Source: Ruminococcus flavefaciens
Lineage (GTDB): Bacteria; Bacillota; Clostridia; Oscillospirales; Ruminococcaceae
Assembly (NCBI GenBank): GCA_023663905.1
Contig: JAMPGO010000001.1
Coordinates: forward strand, 297,940-361,939
Length of the DNA: 64,000 nucleotides
Direction: 5' to 3'
In this document: one piece after another, positions 17,762 to 25,893 of the stretch
Position numbering within the stretch: the stretch's first letter is position 1
Layout: each line of letters starts with the position of its first letter
Program-made: the position numbers and the translations under genes
Notes under the pieces: model-generated
What the model saw: only the letters and a program-made list of their open reading frames with translations
What the model was told of the DNA's origin: nothing
Databases searched by the model: none

Positions 17762-19048
17762 ATGAAGAATGTTTTAGTAGTAGGCGGCGGCGGACGTGAA
17801 CACGCTATTATTATGAAGCTGGCTGAGAGCAAACACGTCGGCAAGCTGTACTGTACACCCGGAAACGGCGGTATATCAAGATATGCGGAGTGCTTTAACG
17901 TCGGCGCAACTGATATTGACGGTGTTGTTGCCCTTGCAAAGGAACTCAATCCCGATATGGTTGTTGTCGCACCCGACGACCCGCTTGTGCTTGGTATGGT
18001 TGACAGATTGCAGGCTGAGGGATTTATGACTTTCGGACCAAAGGCGAATGCGGCTATAATCGAGGGTTCAAAAGTTTTCTCAAAGGAGCTTATGAAGAAG
18101 TACAATATTCCTACAGCCTTTTACGAGGTATTCACGGAGAGCGACAAGGCTATTGCTTATCTCAAAGAGCAGAACAGCTATCCCGCTGTTATCAAGGCTG
18201 ACGGTCTCGCACTGGGCAAGGGTGTAATTATTGCGCAGAATGAGGAAGAAGCTGTTCAGGCTGTACACGATATGATTGACGAGCTGAAATTCGGCAAGAG
18301 TTCAGCAAGAATCGTAATCGAGGAATTTCTGACAGGTCCTGAAGTTTCTGTGCTTAGTTTTACGGACGGAAAAACTCTTGTGCCGATGATTTCCTCTATG
18401 GACCATAAGCGTGCGCTTGACGGCGATAACGGACTCAACACAGGCGGTATGGGTACGGTTTCGCCGAATCCCTGCTATACAGAGGAAGTTGCAAAGGAAT
18501 GTATGGAGAAAATCTTCCTGCCGACTATGAACGCTATGAATGCTGAGGGACGTACATTCGAGGGCTGTCTCTATTTCGGACTTATGATTACTCCGAAAGG
18601 ACCGAAGGTTATTGAGTACAACTGCCGTTTCGGCGACCCTGAAACACAGGTTGTACTTCCTATGCTCGACGCTGATTTGTACGAGATTTTTGAGGCAATC
18701 TATAATCACGAGCTTGACAAGGTTGATATAAAGTGGCACAGCGGTTCGTGTGCATGCGTAGTAATGGCAAGCGGAGGCTATCCCGAGAGCTATCCCAAGG
18801 GCATTCTTATGAACGGTATGGACGACAAGGGACAGGTTGACGGCTGTTTTGTATACCACGCAGGAACGAAAATCGGCGAAAACGGTGAATTTCTTACAAA
18901 CGGCGGACGTGTTATCGGCGTTACGGCAAAGGGCGAAAATCTCCGGTCCGCACTTGATACGGCTTATGCAGGAGTTGAGAAAATCAGCTTTGAAAATGCC
19001 CACTACAGAAGAGATATAGGACAGCGTGCATTGAAAGCACTAAGCTGA
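17762..19048 (+). CDS. purD: GAR synthetase (phosphoribosylamine-glycine ligase)
   Basis: 428 residues. ATP-grasp enzyme that joins glycine to PRA. Visible: NVLVVGGGGREHAI at the N terminus, PAVIKADGLALGKGV in the ATP-grasp, LNTGGMGTVSPNP, and the metal site YNCRFGDPETQ. I took ATG 17762 rather than GTG 17753, because the latter lies within the GAGGTGAT ribosome site. Last recognised purine gene of the cluster. purL, purB, purA and purK are not in the window. Confidence 0.95.
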   Translation: MKNVLVVGGGGREHAIIMKLAESKHVGKLYCTPGNGGISRYAECFNVGATDIDGVVALAKELNPDMVVVAPDDPLVLGMVDRLQAEGFMTFGPKANAAIIEGSKVFSKELMKKYNIPTAFYEVFTESDKAIAYLKEQNSYPAVIKADGLALGKGVIIAQNEEEAVQAVHDMIDELKFGKSSARIVIEEFLTGPEVSVLSFTDGKTLVPMISSMDHKRALDGDNGLNTGGMGTVSPNPCYTEEVAKECMEKIFLPTMNAMNAEGRTFEGCLYFGLMITPKGPKVIEYNCRFGDPETQVVLPMLDADLYEIFEAIYNHELDKVDIKWHSGSCACVVMASGGYPESYPKGILMNGMDDKGQVDGCFVYHAGTKIGENGEFLTNGGRVIGVTAKGENLRSALDTAYAGVEKISFENAHYRRDIGQRALKALS

Positions 19049-19051
19049 TAG

Positions 19052-19271
19052 ATGAAGAAATATATTTTTCCGGTATTTTTATTTGCTGTATTTGAAATAG
19101 TGGCAGTAACTCTTTGGATTGCAAAGGATAACTTATGATTTTTGGCAGAGTGTGGTGCGGATATGCCTGCCGGACTATATGACAGATAATTCAAGAAAAC
19201 GTCTGAACGGCACGGAGTGCATACTTTGCTTTGAATGCGTCGGGAATTGTCCCAAAAATGCGCTGAAATAA
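19052..19271 (+). pseudogene. remnant of a polyferredoxin (Fer4_5/NapH-like) membrane protein
   Basis: Three short frames together resemble a broken iron-sulfur membrane protein. 19052-19138 encodes a start and one membrane helix (MKKYIFPVFLFAVFEIV). ATG 19135 in another frame gives MIFGRVWCGYAC, the typical RxWCGYxCP entry motif of Fer4_5 proteins, then stops. ATG 19179 in the third frame gives a 30-residue C terminus with ECILCFECVGNCPKNAL, a complete 4Fe-4S motif. Frameshifts and a probable internal deletion separate them. The last part could still be made as a mini-ferredoxin. Confidence 0.6.
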
Positions 19272-19305
19272 TTTACTGTGAAAATATAAATATAAGGAGA
19301 ATGCT

Positions 19306-19953
19306 ATGCAGGAAAAACTGACTAAGGGCATATTTTTCGGGCTGATTGGCAATATACTTTTTGTCGTGTTCGGTCTGATATGTCTGCTGTATTATTACAC
19401 CTACAATGCGGAAAGTATTTTTTCCAAAATCATAGAAACGCTTGCCTACTGCACGGAATTTCTCGGCTTCGGACTACTTATATATGCGGACTATCTTCTG
19501 ATTTCGAGCCTGAGATTCAGACGTATGCTTAAAGTCTCTTTTTCTGCATATATAATTCTGGAAGCGGTAATGATGTTTCTTGAGCTGAATGCCTATAATT
19601 TCTCATTCTATGAGCCGTACTCTCTTCCGCTTGCAATAGTCCACGCAGTTGTTTCGGCAATGGCTTGCTTTGCGTTTTTACAGCTTGACGCAGAGAATAC
19701 CAAATATGAGGTGGCTGTTATCGTCTGTATTACGCTGATTCTTGCGGGAATGCTCGGAAATATTCTCGGTATAAGAGTTTATTTCAGTATCATAGCGAGT
19801 GCGCTGGGCTTCTCGGTTCTGTTCGGAGCTATACATTATCTCAGAGGCAGGGAAGAAATTGAAATTGACTGCTACGGCGACAGGGCAACGGTTGCGGAGT
19901 TCAACAGCAGTACGCTTTTCGCCGACCCTGAAGAAAAAGATGATTCAGAATAA
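19306..19953 (+). CDS. integral membrane protein, about six spans
   Basis: 215 residues. Hydrophobic segments near 10-32, 42-65, 75-92, 105-125, 135-155 and 160-178, followed by a soluble acidic tail (DCYGDRATVAEFNSS...EEKDDSE). No family recognised. RBS AAGGAGA. It ends the + strand run and is followed by a clear terminator. Confidence 0.65.
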   Translation: MQEKLTKGIFFGLIGNILFVVFGLICLLYYYTYNAESIFSKIIETLAYCTEFLGFGLLIYADYLLISSLRFRRMLKVSFSAYIILEAVMMFLELNAYNFSFYEPYSLPLAIVHAVVSAMACFAFLQLDAENTKYEVAVIVCITLILAGMLGNILGIRVYFSIIASALGFSVLFGAIHYLRGREEIEIDCYGDRATVAEFNSSTLFADPEEKDDSE

Positions 19954-19958
19954 TAAAA

Positions 19959-19989
19959 AGTCTGTGCTTTAACGGCACGGACTTTTTTT
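19959..19989 (+). terminator. rho-independent terminator ending the purine-side gene run
   Basis: AGTCTGTGC / GGCACGGACT stem with a TTTAAC-type loop followed by seven T residues, 6 nt after the stop of the membrane protein gene. Confidence 0.85.
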
Positions 19990-20145
19990 GTTAATACTAT
20001 ACAAAAAAATTCTCCTGATTTGTGCAGGTATACAGACTTCAAAAAAACTTTTTGAAAAAACAACGTGTTTGCATTGAAAAATGCCCATTTTTTACCCTCC
20101 TTATGAAAGGCAGTTTAAAAAGTCTTTCAGAAAGGAGGTTTTTTG

Positions 20146-20448
20146 TTGCCTGAGAATTATTCTGTAAGGGACGGTCTGAAACATCTTGCATTCGGAAGCT
20201 GTAACGACGCTGTTGTACTTGCTTTTGCGGAGGAACTTCCTCCGCCTGAAGTGATTGAAAAGCTCGATTTATTCAACGTTTCTGAAATCAAGCGTGTAAA
20301 AGGAGGTGGTGTGGAAATAAAGCTGTTCGACAGACTGAAAGCACTTGAAAAGCTCTATGAAATCGAGAACTCCGCCGAAAACAATGATAAGGCACAGGAA
20401 CTTATAAACGCTCTTGCTTTATCGGCGAAAGGAGGTGATGACGACTGA
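20146..20448 (+). CDS. phage terminase small subunit-like protein
   Basis: 100 residues from TTG at 20146 (spacing of 7 nt to AAAGGAGG; TTG 20143 is the alternative but too close). The N-terminal part (SVRDGLKHLAFGSCNDAVVLAF) is compact, and the C-terminal part VEIKLFDRLKALEKLYEIEN is the segment typically seen at the end of small terminases. Its stop overlaps the start of the large subunit. Position directly before TerL supports the assignment. Confidence 0.7.
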   Translation: MPENYSVRDGLKHLAFGSCNDAVVLAFAEELPPPEVIEKLDLFNVSEIKRVKGGGVEIKLFDRLKALEKLYEIENSAENNDKAQELINALALSAKGGDDD

Positions 20449-21680
20449 TATTTTCAGAAAAACAACGTTTAACTGTTAAGTGGTGGACTTATCCAAGGTA
20501 CAATGAGTGTGATGCGATAATCTGCGACGGTGCTGTCAGAAGCGGAAAAACGATGTCAATGACTCTGGGATTTTTTCTGTGGGCTTGCACGTCGTTCAGA
20601 AACTCGGCATTTGCGGTCTGCGGAAAAACGGTAACATCACTGCGCAGGAACGTAATAACACCATATATGTCAATGCTAAAGGACTACGGCTTTACGTGCG
20701 AGGAAAAAGTCAGCCGGAATCTTATTGACGTGACGTTTATGGGCAGAAAAAACAGGTTCTATCTTTTCGGCGGAAAAGATGAAGGCTCGTCTGCGCTTAT
20801 TCAGGGTGTTACGCTGTCGGGTGTATTTCTTGACGAGGTTGCACTTATGCCACGTTCGTTCGTGGAGCAGGCTATTGCCCGATGTTCCGTGAACGGCTCA
20901 AAGATGTGGTTCAACTGCAATCCCGACAACCCTGCCCATTGGTTCTATAACGAGTGGATTAAGAAAACCGCCGAAAAAAATGCGCTCTATCTTCATTTCA
21001 CAATGGAAGATAATCCGTCGCTCTCGGATAATGTAAAGGAACGCTATAAACGGCTCTATTCAGGAGCATTCTATGACCGCTTCGTGCTTGGAAAGTGGAC
21101 GGCCTCGGAGGGTATCATATACCCAATGTTCAGTCCCGAAAAGCACGTTTACAGCGGAGATATTGAGTGCGAGAAGTATGTGGTTTCCTGCGATTACGGC
21201 ACGGTAAATCCCACATCTATGGGCTTGTGGGGACTTAATAACGGCATATGGTACAGGCTCAGGGAATACTATTATGCTTCAAAGCGTGAGGGTGTTTCAA
21301 GAACCGATGAGGAGCATTACAAGGCACTCGAAAATCTTGTTGGGGACAGAGAAATCAGCAGGATTATTATCGACCCGTCCGCTTCCAGCTTCATTGAGTG
21401 CATAAAACGTCACGGACGTTTCAGAACAGTCAAGGCGGATAACGACGTGGTGACAGGTATAAGAAATGTCAGCACTGCGCTCAAAGAAAACAGGATTAAG
21501 TTTAACGAATCCTGCCGTGATATTATCCGTGAATTTAATCTCTACCGCTGGAATGACAAGGCAGGAAGCGATATTCCCGTTAAAGAGAACGACCACGCAA
21601 TGGACGATATGAGATATTTTGTAGCCGATGTGCTTCGGAACAGCAGGGACAGTTTTTTTGCGGTCTCTGTTGCCCGATGA
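20445..21680 (+). CDS. terL: phage terminase large subunit, probable CTG start
   Basis: 411 residues if started at CTG 20445. The ATPase domain has Walker A DGAVRSGKT and Walker B GVFLDEVAL; the nuclease domain has SCDYGTVNPTS, IIDPSAS and AMDDMRY acidic residues. The first ATG (20553) would start inside the P-loop, so it cannot be the real start. In this frame the only codon well placed after AAAGGAGGTGA (7 nt) is CTG, giving (M)IFSEKQRLTVKWW, as expected for this family; it overlaps the TGA of the small subunit (CTGA). Packages DNA into proheads. Confidence 0.9.
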   Translation: MIFSEKQRLTVKWWTYPRYNECDAIICDGAVRSGKTMSMTLGFFLWACTSFRNSAFAVCGKTVTSLRRNVITPYMSMLKDYGFTCEEKVSRNLIDVTFMGRKNRFYLFGGKDEGSSALIQGVTLSGVFLDEVALMPRSFVEQAIARCSVNGSKMWFNCNPDNPAHWFYNEWIKKTAEKNALYLHFTMEDNPSLSDNVKERYKRLYSGAFYDRFVLGKWTASEGIIYPMFSPEKHVYSGDIECEKYVVSCDYGTVNPTSMGLWGLNNGIWYRLREYYYASKREGVSRTDEEHYKALENLVGDREISRIIIDPSASSFIECIKRHGRFRTVKADNDVVTGIRNVSTALKENRIKFNESCRDIIREFNLYRWNDKAGSDIPVKENDHAMDDMRYFVADVLRNSRDSFFAVSVAR

Positions 21681-21708
21681 CATAAATTTATTTACAGGAG
21701 GAAAATCA

Positions 21709-22848
21709 ATGAAACTATTCAGAAAGAAAAATGACAAAACCCCGAGGGCTGACCCTGAACTTTTTCAGGCAGGTCGCTTGGCAGATTCGGATTTTATGCT
21801 TCCGTCAGTTGCCGAGCCTTTTGAAAAGGAACTTTTTGACAAGCTCAGGTATGCCGTTCCTGTTATCGACGCAGCCATTATGAAGATTATCCGACTTACA
21901 GGAGGATTCAGGCTAATAAGCTCCGACGAGAGCTGTCAGGAATCGCTTGACAGATTCTGTTCGGGTGTGCCTGTCGGACTTAAAGGCAGGTCGCTCAACT
22001 GCTTTGCCGATACTTTTCTTGACAGTCTGATAACATACGGCAGTGCGGTCGGCGAAATTGTAACTGACGGCGAAAATCAGGTGATAGCAGGCTTGTGGAA
22101 CGGCGATACGTCGTCAACGGTAATCTTATCGGGAGCGAATCCGTTTGAAAGACAGTACGCTGTGAAATGCAGGGACGGCACGCTGAAGAAAATCGCTCAC
22201 CCCGAAAGAATCCTGTATGCAACGCTTACGGGAGGGCATTCCGTTCTGCGTGGACTTCCTGCACTTAGCGGAATACTGATGAGGATTTACAAGTGTATCG
22301 GGCAGAATTTTGACCGTGCAGGGAATGTGCGATATGCGGTGACATACAAGCCGACGGACTCGGGCGATTTCGCCTACAGCAAGGAGCGTGCAATGCAGAT
22401 TGCTAAAGAGTGGTCGGACGGTATGAACAGTGCGAAATACGGGCAGGTCAAGGACTTTGTAGCGGTCGGCGATGTTGACATCAAAGTTATAGGAGCGGAG
22501 AATCAGCTTTTTGATACCAACGTACCTGTCCGCCAGCTTATGGAGCAGATACTCTCAAAGCTCTCGATACCGCCGTTTCTTCTCGGGCTTTCGTGGAGTA
22601 CGACAGAGCGTATGTCATCACAGCAGGCAGACATTCTGACATCCGAGCTTGAATATTACCGTCGACTTCTTTCGCCTGTCCTGTGCGAAATCGGCAACGC
22701 TTACCTGTGTTCAACAGGAGCTTCGGCGGTATGCAGAATCGAGTGGGACAACATCAACTTGCAGGACGAAACAGAGCTTGCGGAAGCGAGACTTAAAAAT
22801 GCACAGGCGGCTGAGATTGAAGCACGTCTGGAGAATAACAATAATTAA
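21709..22848 (+). CDS. phage portal protein
   Basis: 379 residues from ATG 21709 (AGGAGG 8 nt upstream). Matches small clostridial SPP1/HK97-type portal proteins: early helix FEKELFDKLRYAVPVIDAAIMKIIRLTGGF, middle LITYGSAVGEIV, and the conserved SIPPFLLGLSWSTTERMSSQQAD region. A dodecameric portal forms the DNA entry vertex. It follows terL by 28 nt and precedes the capsid gene by 18 nt. Confidence 0.88.
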   Translation: MKLFRKKNDKTPRADPELFQAGRLADSDFMLPSVAEPFEKELFDKLRYAVPVIDAAIMKIIRLTGGFRLISSDESCQESLDRFCSGVPVGLKGRSLNCFADTFLDSLITYGSAVGEIVTDGENQVIAGLWNGDTSSTVILSGANPFERQYAVKCRDGTLKKIAHPERILYATLTGGHSVLRGLPALSGILMRIYKCIGQNFDRAGNVRYAVTYKPTDSGDFAYSKERAMQIAKEWSDGMNSAKYGQVKDFVAVGDVDIKVIGAENQLFDTNVPVRQLMEQILSKLSIPPFLLGLSWSTTERMSSQQADILTSELEYYRRLLSPVLCEIGNAYLCSTGASAVCRIEWDNINLQDETELAEARLKNAQAAEIEARLENNNN

Positions 22849-22866
22849 TTTACGGAGGAAAAATTT

Positions 22867-23826
22867 ATGTATAACGATATTAAACTTGAAAAGGGTATGT
22901 ACAATCTTAACGGCAAATCATTCACATCGGCACTGGAAGAGCTTGACCCGTCGTCCGCATACATCGGCACGGAGCTTGAATCTTTTGACGCATTCGAGCG
23001 ACAGCTCAAGCGTTACAATATCAGGCTGAACGGTGCGGAGTGCGACAAGGTTGAGAAGTTCTTCAACTCAACAGAAACGGCAGTGCTTTTCCCTGAGTAC
23101 GTCCAGAGATGTATTGCAAAGGGCTTTAACGATACATTGGTATCATCCTTATCCGCAGCACAGACAGTATGCGAGAGCGGACAGTATTTAGGCTGTGTTA
23201 TGGATGATTCTGCTGAATACGTTGCCACAAAGCAGAGCAATGCTCTTCCCGCATCCACAGTCAAGGAAGGTACGACAGCGCTTGTGCTTGAAAAATTCGG
23301 CAGACTTATCAATGCCTCATACGAAGCCGTAAGAAAGCAGAGACTTGACGTGTTCGGCGTAATGCTGAAGAGTATCGGCGTAAAGCTTGCGGTTGCGGTA
23401 ATGAAGAAGGCAGTCGATGTACTTGCAAAAGACGCTGAGAATATTTCCGTGACATCGCTGACTTATGCGAATATTGCGGAGCTTTACGGCAGATTTGACT
23501 GTTTTGATATGACTACAATCCTTGTGAATCCTTCAACAGCTTCAAAGATAGTTGCAATGGACCAGCTTTCCGACAACAGAACGAATGCCGACGGACGAAT
23601 GATTCTTCCGTTTGGTTCGGAGATAATCAAGACATCGGCAGTCGGCGAGAATACAATAATCGGACTTGACAGAAATTTTGCGCTTGAGTTCATCACCAGC
23701 TCGGGACTTGTGCTTGAAACGGACAAGCTTATTGACAGACAGCTTGACCAGATAACAGTATCAATTCTTTGCGGATTCAGAAAACTTACACCCGACGCAG
23801 TAAAGAAGATTACCATTTCCCGATAA
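22867..23826 (+). CDS. major capsid protein (HK97-like)
   Basis: 319 residues. RBS GGAGG. The N-terminal 90 residues are charged and helical (possible scaffold/delta region), then the body with NASYEAVRKQRLDVFGVMLKSIGV (spine-helix-like) and ILVNPSTASKIV followed by FGSEIIKTSAVGENTIIGLD, as in clostridial HK97-fold capsids. Assigned by position between portal and protease and by these features. A strong hairpin follows, which could favour high capsid expression. Confidence 0.8.
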   Translation: MYNDIKLEKGMYNLNGKSFTSALEELDPSSAYIGTELESFDAFERQLKRYNIRLNGAECDKVEKFFNSTETAVLFPEYVQRCIAKGFNDTLVSSLSAAQTVCESGQYLGCVMDDSAEYVATKQSNALPASTVKEGTTALVLEKFGRLINASYEAVRKQRLDVFGVMLKSIGVKLAVAVMKKAVDVLAKDAENISVTSLTYANIAELYGRFDCFDMTTILVNPSTASKIVAMDQLSDNRTNADGRMILPFGSEIIKTSAVGENTIIGLDRNFALEFITSSGLVLETDKLIDRQLDQITVSILCGFRKLTPDAVKKITISR

Positions 23827-23840
23827 GGCAATAAAAAACA

Positions 23841-23865
23841 GCTCCTCTGATTTATTCAGAGGAGC
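23841..23865 (+). terminator. hairpin after the capsid gene
   Basis: GCTCCTCTGA-TTTAT-TCAGAGGAGC, a perfect 10-bp stem, 14 nt after the capsid stop, followed by GTTATAAAAA rather than a T-run. Probably a partial terminator or an mRNA-stabilising end that raises capsid mRNA over downstream genes. Confidence 0.65.
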
Positions 23866-23886
23866 GTTATAAAAAGGAGCATTTTT

Positions 23887-24717
23887 ATGGATAAGGAATT
23901 ACTTGCAAAAATCAACAGATTCACACGACGTGAGTTTTCAGAGGAAGAGATTTATACTTTTTCCGTCATACTCTGCGACAATGAGATTGACAGAGACGGC
24001 GAACGATTTTCGGACAATGCGCTTGAAAAGCTGAAAACGCTTTTCGTCGGCAAGACAGGTATTTTTGACCACAACACGAGTACGGCGAACCAGAGCGCAC
24101 GTATTTTTGATACAGAGATTATTACGGATACGGGTCGTACTACCCAAAACGGCGAGCCGTACAAGTATCTTAAAGCAATGGCATATATGGTGCGCAACGA
24201 CAACAGCAGGAATCTCATATCCGAGATTGAAGGCGGTATAAAAAAAGAGGTGAGCATATCGTGTTCGGCGACGAAAAAGGTGTGTTCCGTATGCGGAAGC
24301 AACAAGTCCACATCAAATTGCAGTCATATCAAGGGTAAGAAGTACGGCGACAGGATATGCCATATAATTCTTGACGATATAGCCGACGCATACGAGTGGA
24401 GTTTTGTAGCAGTCCCGGCGCAGGTGAATGCAGGAGTAACCAAGAAATTCACGGAGGAAGCGACAGAGAAATCGGCTGATATAGATACGGCTGAAATCAA
24501 CAGGGAACTCCGCAGGGATATACGTCGCCTTGCGTTTTTCCGTGGAGGAAGAACAGCGGTAGAGACTGTGGAGATTTCCGCCCGTACAATGAACACCACC
24601 CAGCTTATGGGACTTAAAAAGGCATATGAGCGTATAACGGGAAGAAATACCGCCGAGGTACAGCTTATGCCCGACAGCAAAAAGGAGCAGTTACAGGCTT
24701 CTGCGTACAAAATCTGA
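23887..24717 (+). CDS. prohead serine protease-like protein with zinc-binding insert
   Basis: 276 residues. Fits the phage prohead protease family: catalytic His in GIFDHNTST, catalytic Ser in EVSISCSATKK, and the AYEWSFVAVPAQVNAGV strand. Between them a CxxC...C..H cluster (CSVCGSN, SNCSH) suggests a bound zinc, as in several clostridial phages. The C-terminal ~80 residues are helical and basic and may be scaffold. Gene order is unusual because the protease usually precedes the capsid gene. Confidence 0.75.
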   Translation: MDKELLAKINRFTRREFSEEEIYTFSVILCDNEIDRDGERFSDNALEKLKTLFVGKTGIFDHNTSTANQSARIFDTEIITDTGRTTQNGEPYKYLKAMAYMVRNDNSRNLISEIEGGIKKEVSISCSATKKVCSVCGSNKSTSNCSHIKGKKYGDRICHIILDDIADAYEWSFVAVPAQVNAGVTKKFTEEATEKSADIDTAEINRELRRDIRRLAFFRGGRTAVETVEISARTMNTTQLMGLKKAYERITGRNTAEVQLMPDSKKEQLQASAYKI

Positions 24718-24732
24718 TTGGAGGAGCGTACA

Positions 24733-25101
24733 ATGATTAATGTTGATACAGTGCAGTCGCTTTTTGTACTTTTTTCGGGGCAGGATATTACAGAGAACGC
24801 ACCTTTTCTGATTCTTGCGAGGTCGGAGACGGAAAGAATACTTCTTCCCGATGTACCTGACACAGACGAGCGTGTTAATTTTCTCTGTGCGGCGATAGCG
24901 AATTACCGTTATCAGCAGGCGAAAGCTTCGGGCGACAGGTCAGCGTATACCTATGCAGGCGAGATGATTAAGGCGGATAAGTACACACCGCTTGCGTTTG
25001 CGGAGAGTATGCTTAAAGACTATTATCAGATGTGCCGAGATATTATAAAACCGCAGAATTTTATTTTTATGGGATTTTCATCGGAGGAGGATTTGAAATG
25101 A
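24733..25101 (+). CDS. head-tail connector-like protein
   Basis: 122 residues from ATG 24733 (GGAGGAG upstream; the in-frame TTG at 24718 would lie in that site). Mostly helical, with LCAAIANYRYQQAKAS in the middle and AESMLKDYYQMCRDI, a pattern typical of gp6/gp15-type connectors. Overlaps the next gene by 4 nt. Named by position and composition. Confidence 0.55.
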   Translation: MINVDTVQSLFVLFSGQDITENAPFLILARSETERILLPDVPDTDERVNFLCAAIANYRYQQAKASGDRSAYTYAGEMIKADKYTPLAFAESMLKDYYQMCRDIIKPQNFIFMGFSSEEDLK

Positions 25102-25511
25102 CAGATATTATCAATGATATAAAGAACAGTCTTATTGAGAGCGGAGCGACAGGTATTTACAGTACATTTGATGCGCTTCCTGTGGCAGGAAAGGGCGATA
25201 TTTTCACGGTAATCGGCATAAAAAATCTGAGCTACAGCACACCTGTATATTCGCAGTATATGATATATATGCCGTTCAGAGCGGAGCTGGAGATAAAAAT
25301 TCTCGCACCCGAAAGTACATCGGTTGAAAAGATTTTCAGTTATTATGAATCCGTAATCGGCAGAGTAATTTCCCAAATGGTAGGGCTTAACAGCAGTATT
25401 TCGGGAATGTCCGTAAAGCCTGACAAGAACATCGGAAGACTTGTGCTTACTGTTTCGGTATCAGTCGGAGGAATCAGAAAAATTGAGCGTGAAGCGGAGG
25501 AGCAGGAATGA
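25098..25511 (+). CDS. phage tail-completion/minor tail protein candidate
   Basis: 137 residues from ATG 25098, overlapping the preceding stop (ATGA). Alpha/beta fold with SGATGIYSTFDALPVAGKG, then beta strands FRAELEIKILAPES and RLVLTVSVSVGGIRKI. This kind of short protein between connector and tail genes is often a tail terminator. Function inferred from position only. Overlaps the next gene by 4 nt. Confidence 0.5.
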   Translation: MTDIINDIKNSLIESGATGIYSTFDALPVAGKGDIFTVIGIKNLSYSTPVYSQYMIYMPFRAELEIKILAPESTSVEKIFSYYESVIGRVISQMVGLNSSISGMSVKPDKNIGRLVLTVSVSVGGIRKIEREAEEQE

Positions 25512-25885
25512 ATAAAATTTCGGTGCGTGAATCCGTCCCTGTCAATATAGGATTTCTGACGTTGTACTGTGACAGCTTCAAAGCCTCCGCCATATCCGAG
25601 CTGTACGAACAGCCTACGGTTTCGGGTACGGCACTTGTAACAAACAGATACAAGAAGGCGACGAAGCTTGTATTCAAGGGCAGGATATACGACGAGCAAA
25701 GTCCGCTTGCGTTCACGATGATTTCAAACTATATGGGCGCTTCAACAGGCTATACAATAGAATACAAGGGACTTCAGTTCAATAACTGCATAATATACGG
25801 ATTTACGGTTGAGGACAAGGGCGAGGATTTTGTATACGTCTCGGTTACGCTTGCAACTTCCGGTATAATAAATACAAAAAGCTGA
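25508..25885 (+). CDS. small phage tail-associated protein
   Basis: 125 residues, beta-rich: VNIGFLTLYCDSFKAS, TKLVFKGRIYDE, GYTIEYKGLQFNNCIIYGFTV. This pattern resembles small tail or baseplate proteins of contractile or siphovirus-like particles (gpX/LysM-like or tail-tube fold). No clear family. Followed 8 nt later by the hub protein. Confidence 0.5.
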   Translation: MNKISVRESVPVNIGFLTLYCDSFKASAISELYEQPTVSGTALVTNRYKKATKLVFKGRIYDEQSPLAFTMISNYMGASTGYTIEYKGLQFNNCIIYGFTVEDKGEDFVYVSVTLATSGIINTKS

Positions 25886-25893
25886 GGTGGAAT

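Noticed and set aside
24324..24863. 179-codon reverse-strand ORF
   Set aside because: Antisense to the protease and connector genes of the phage module.
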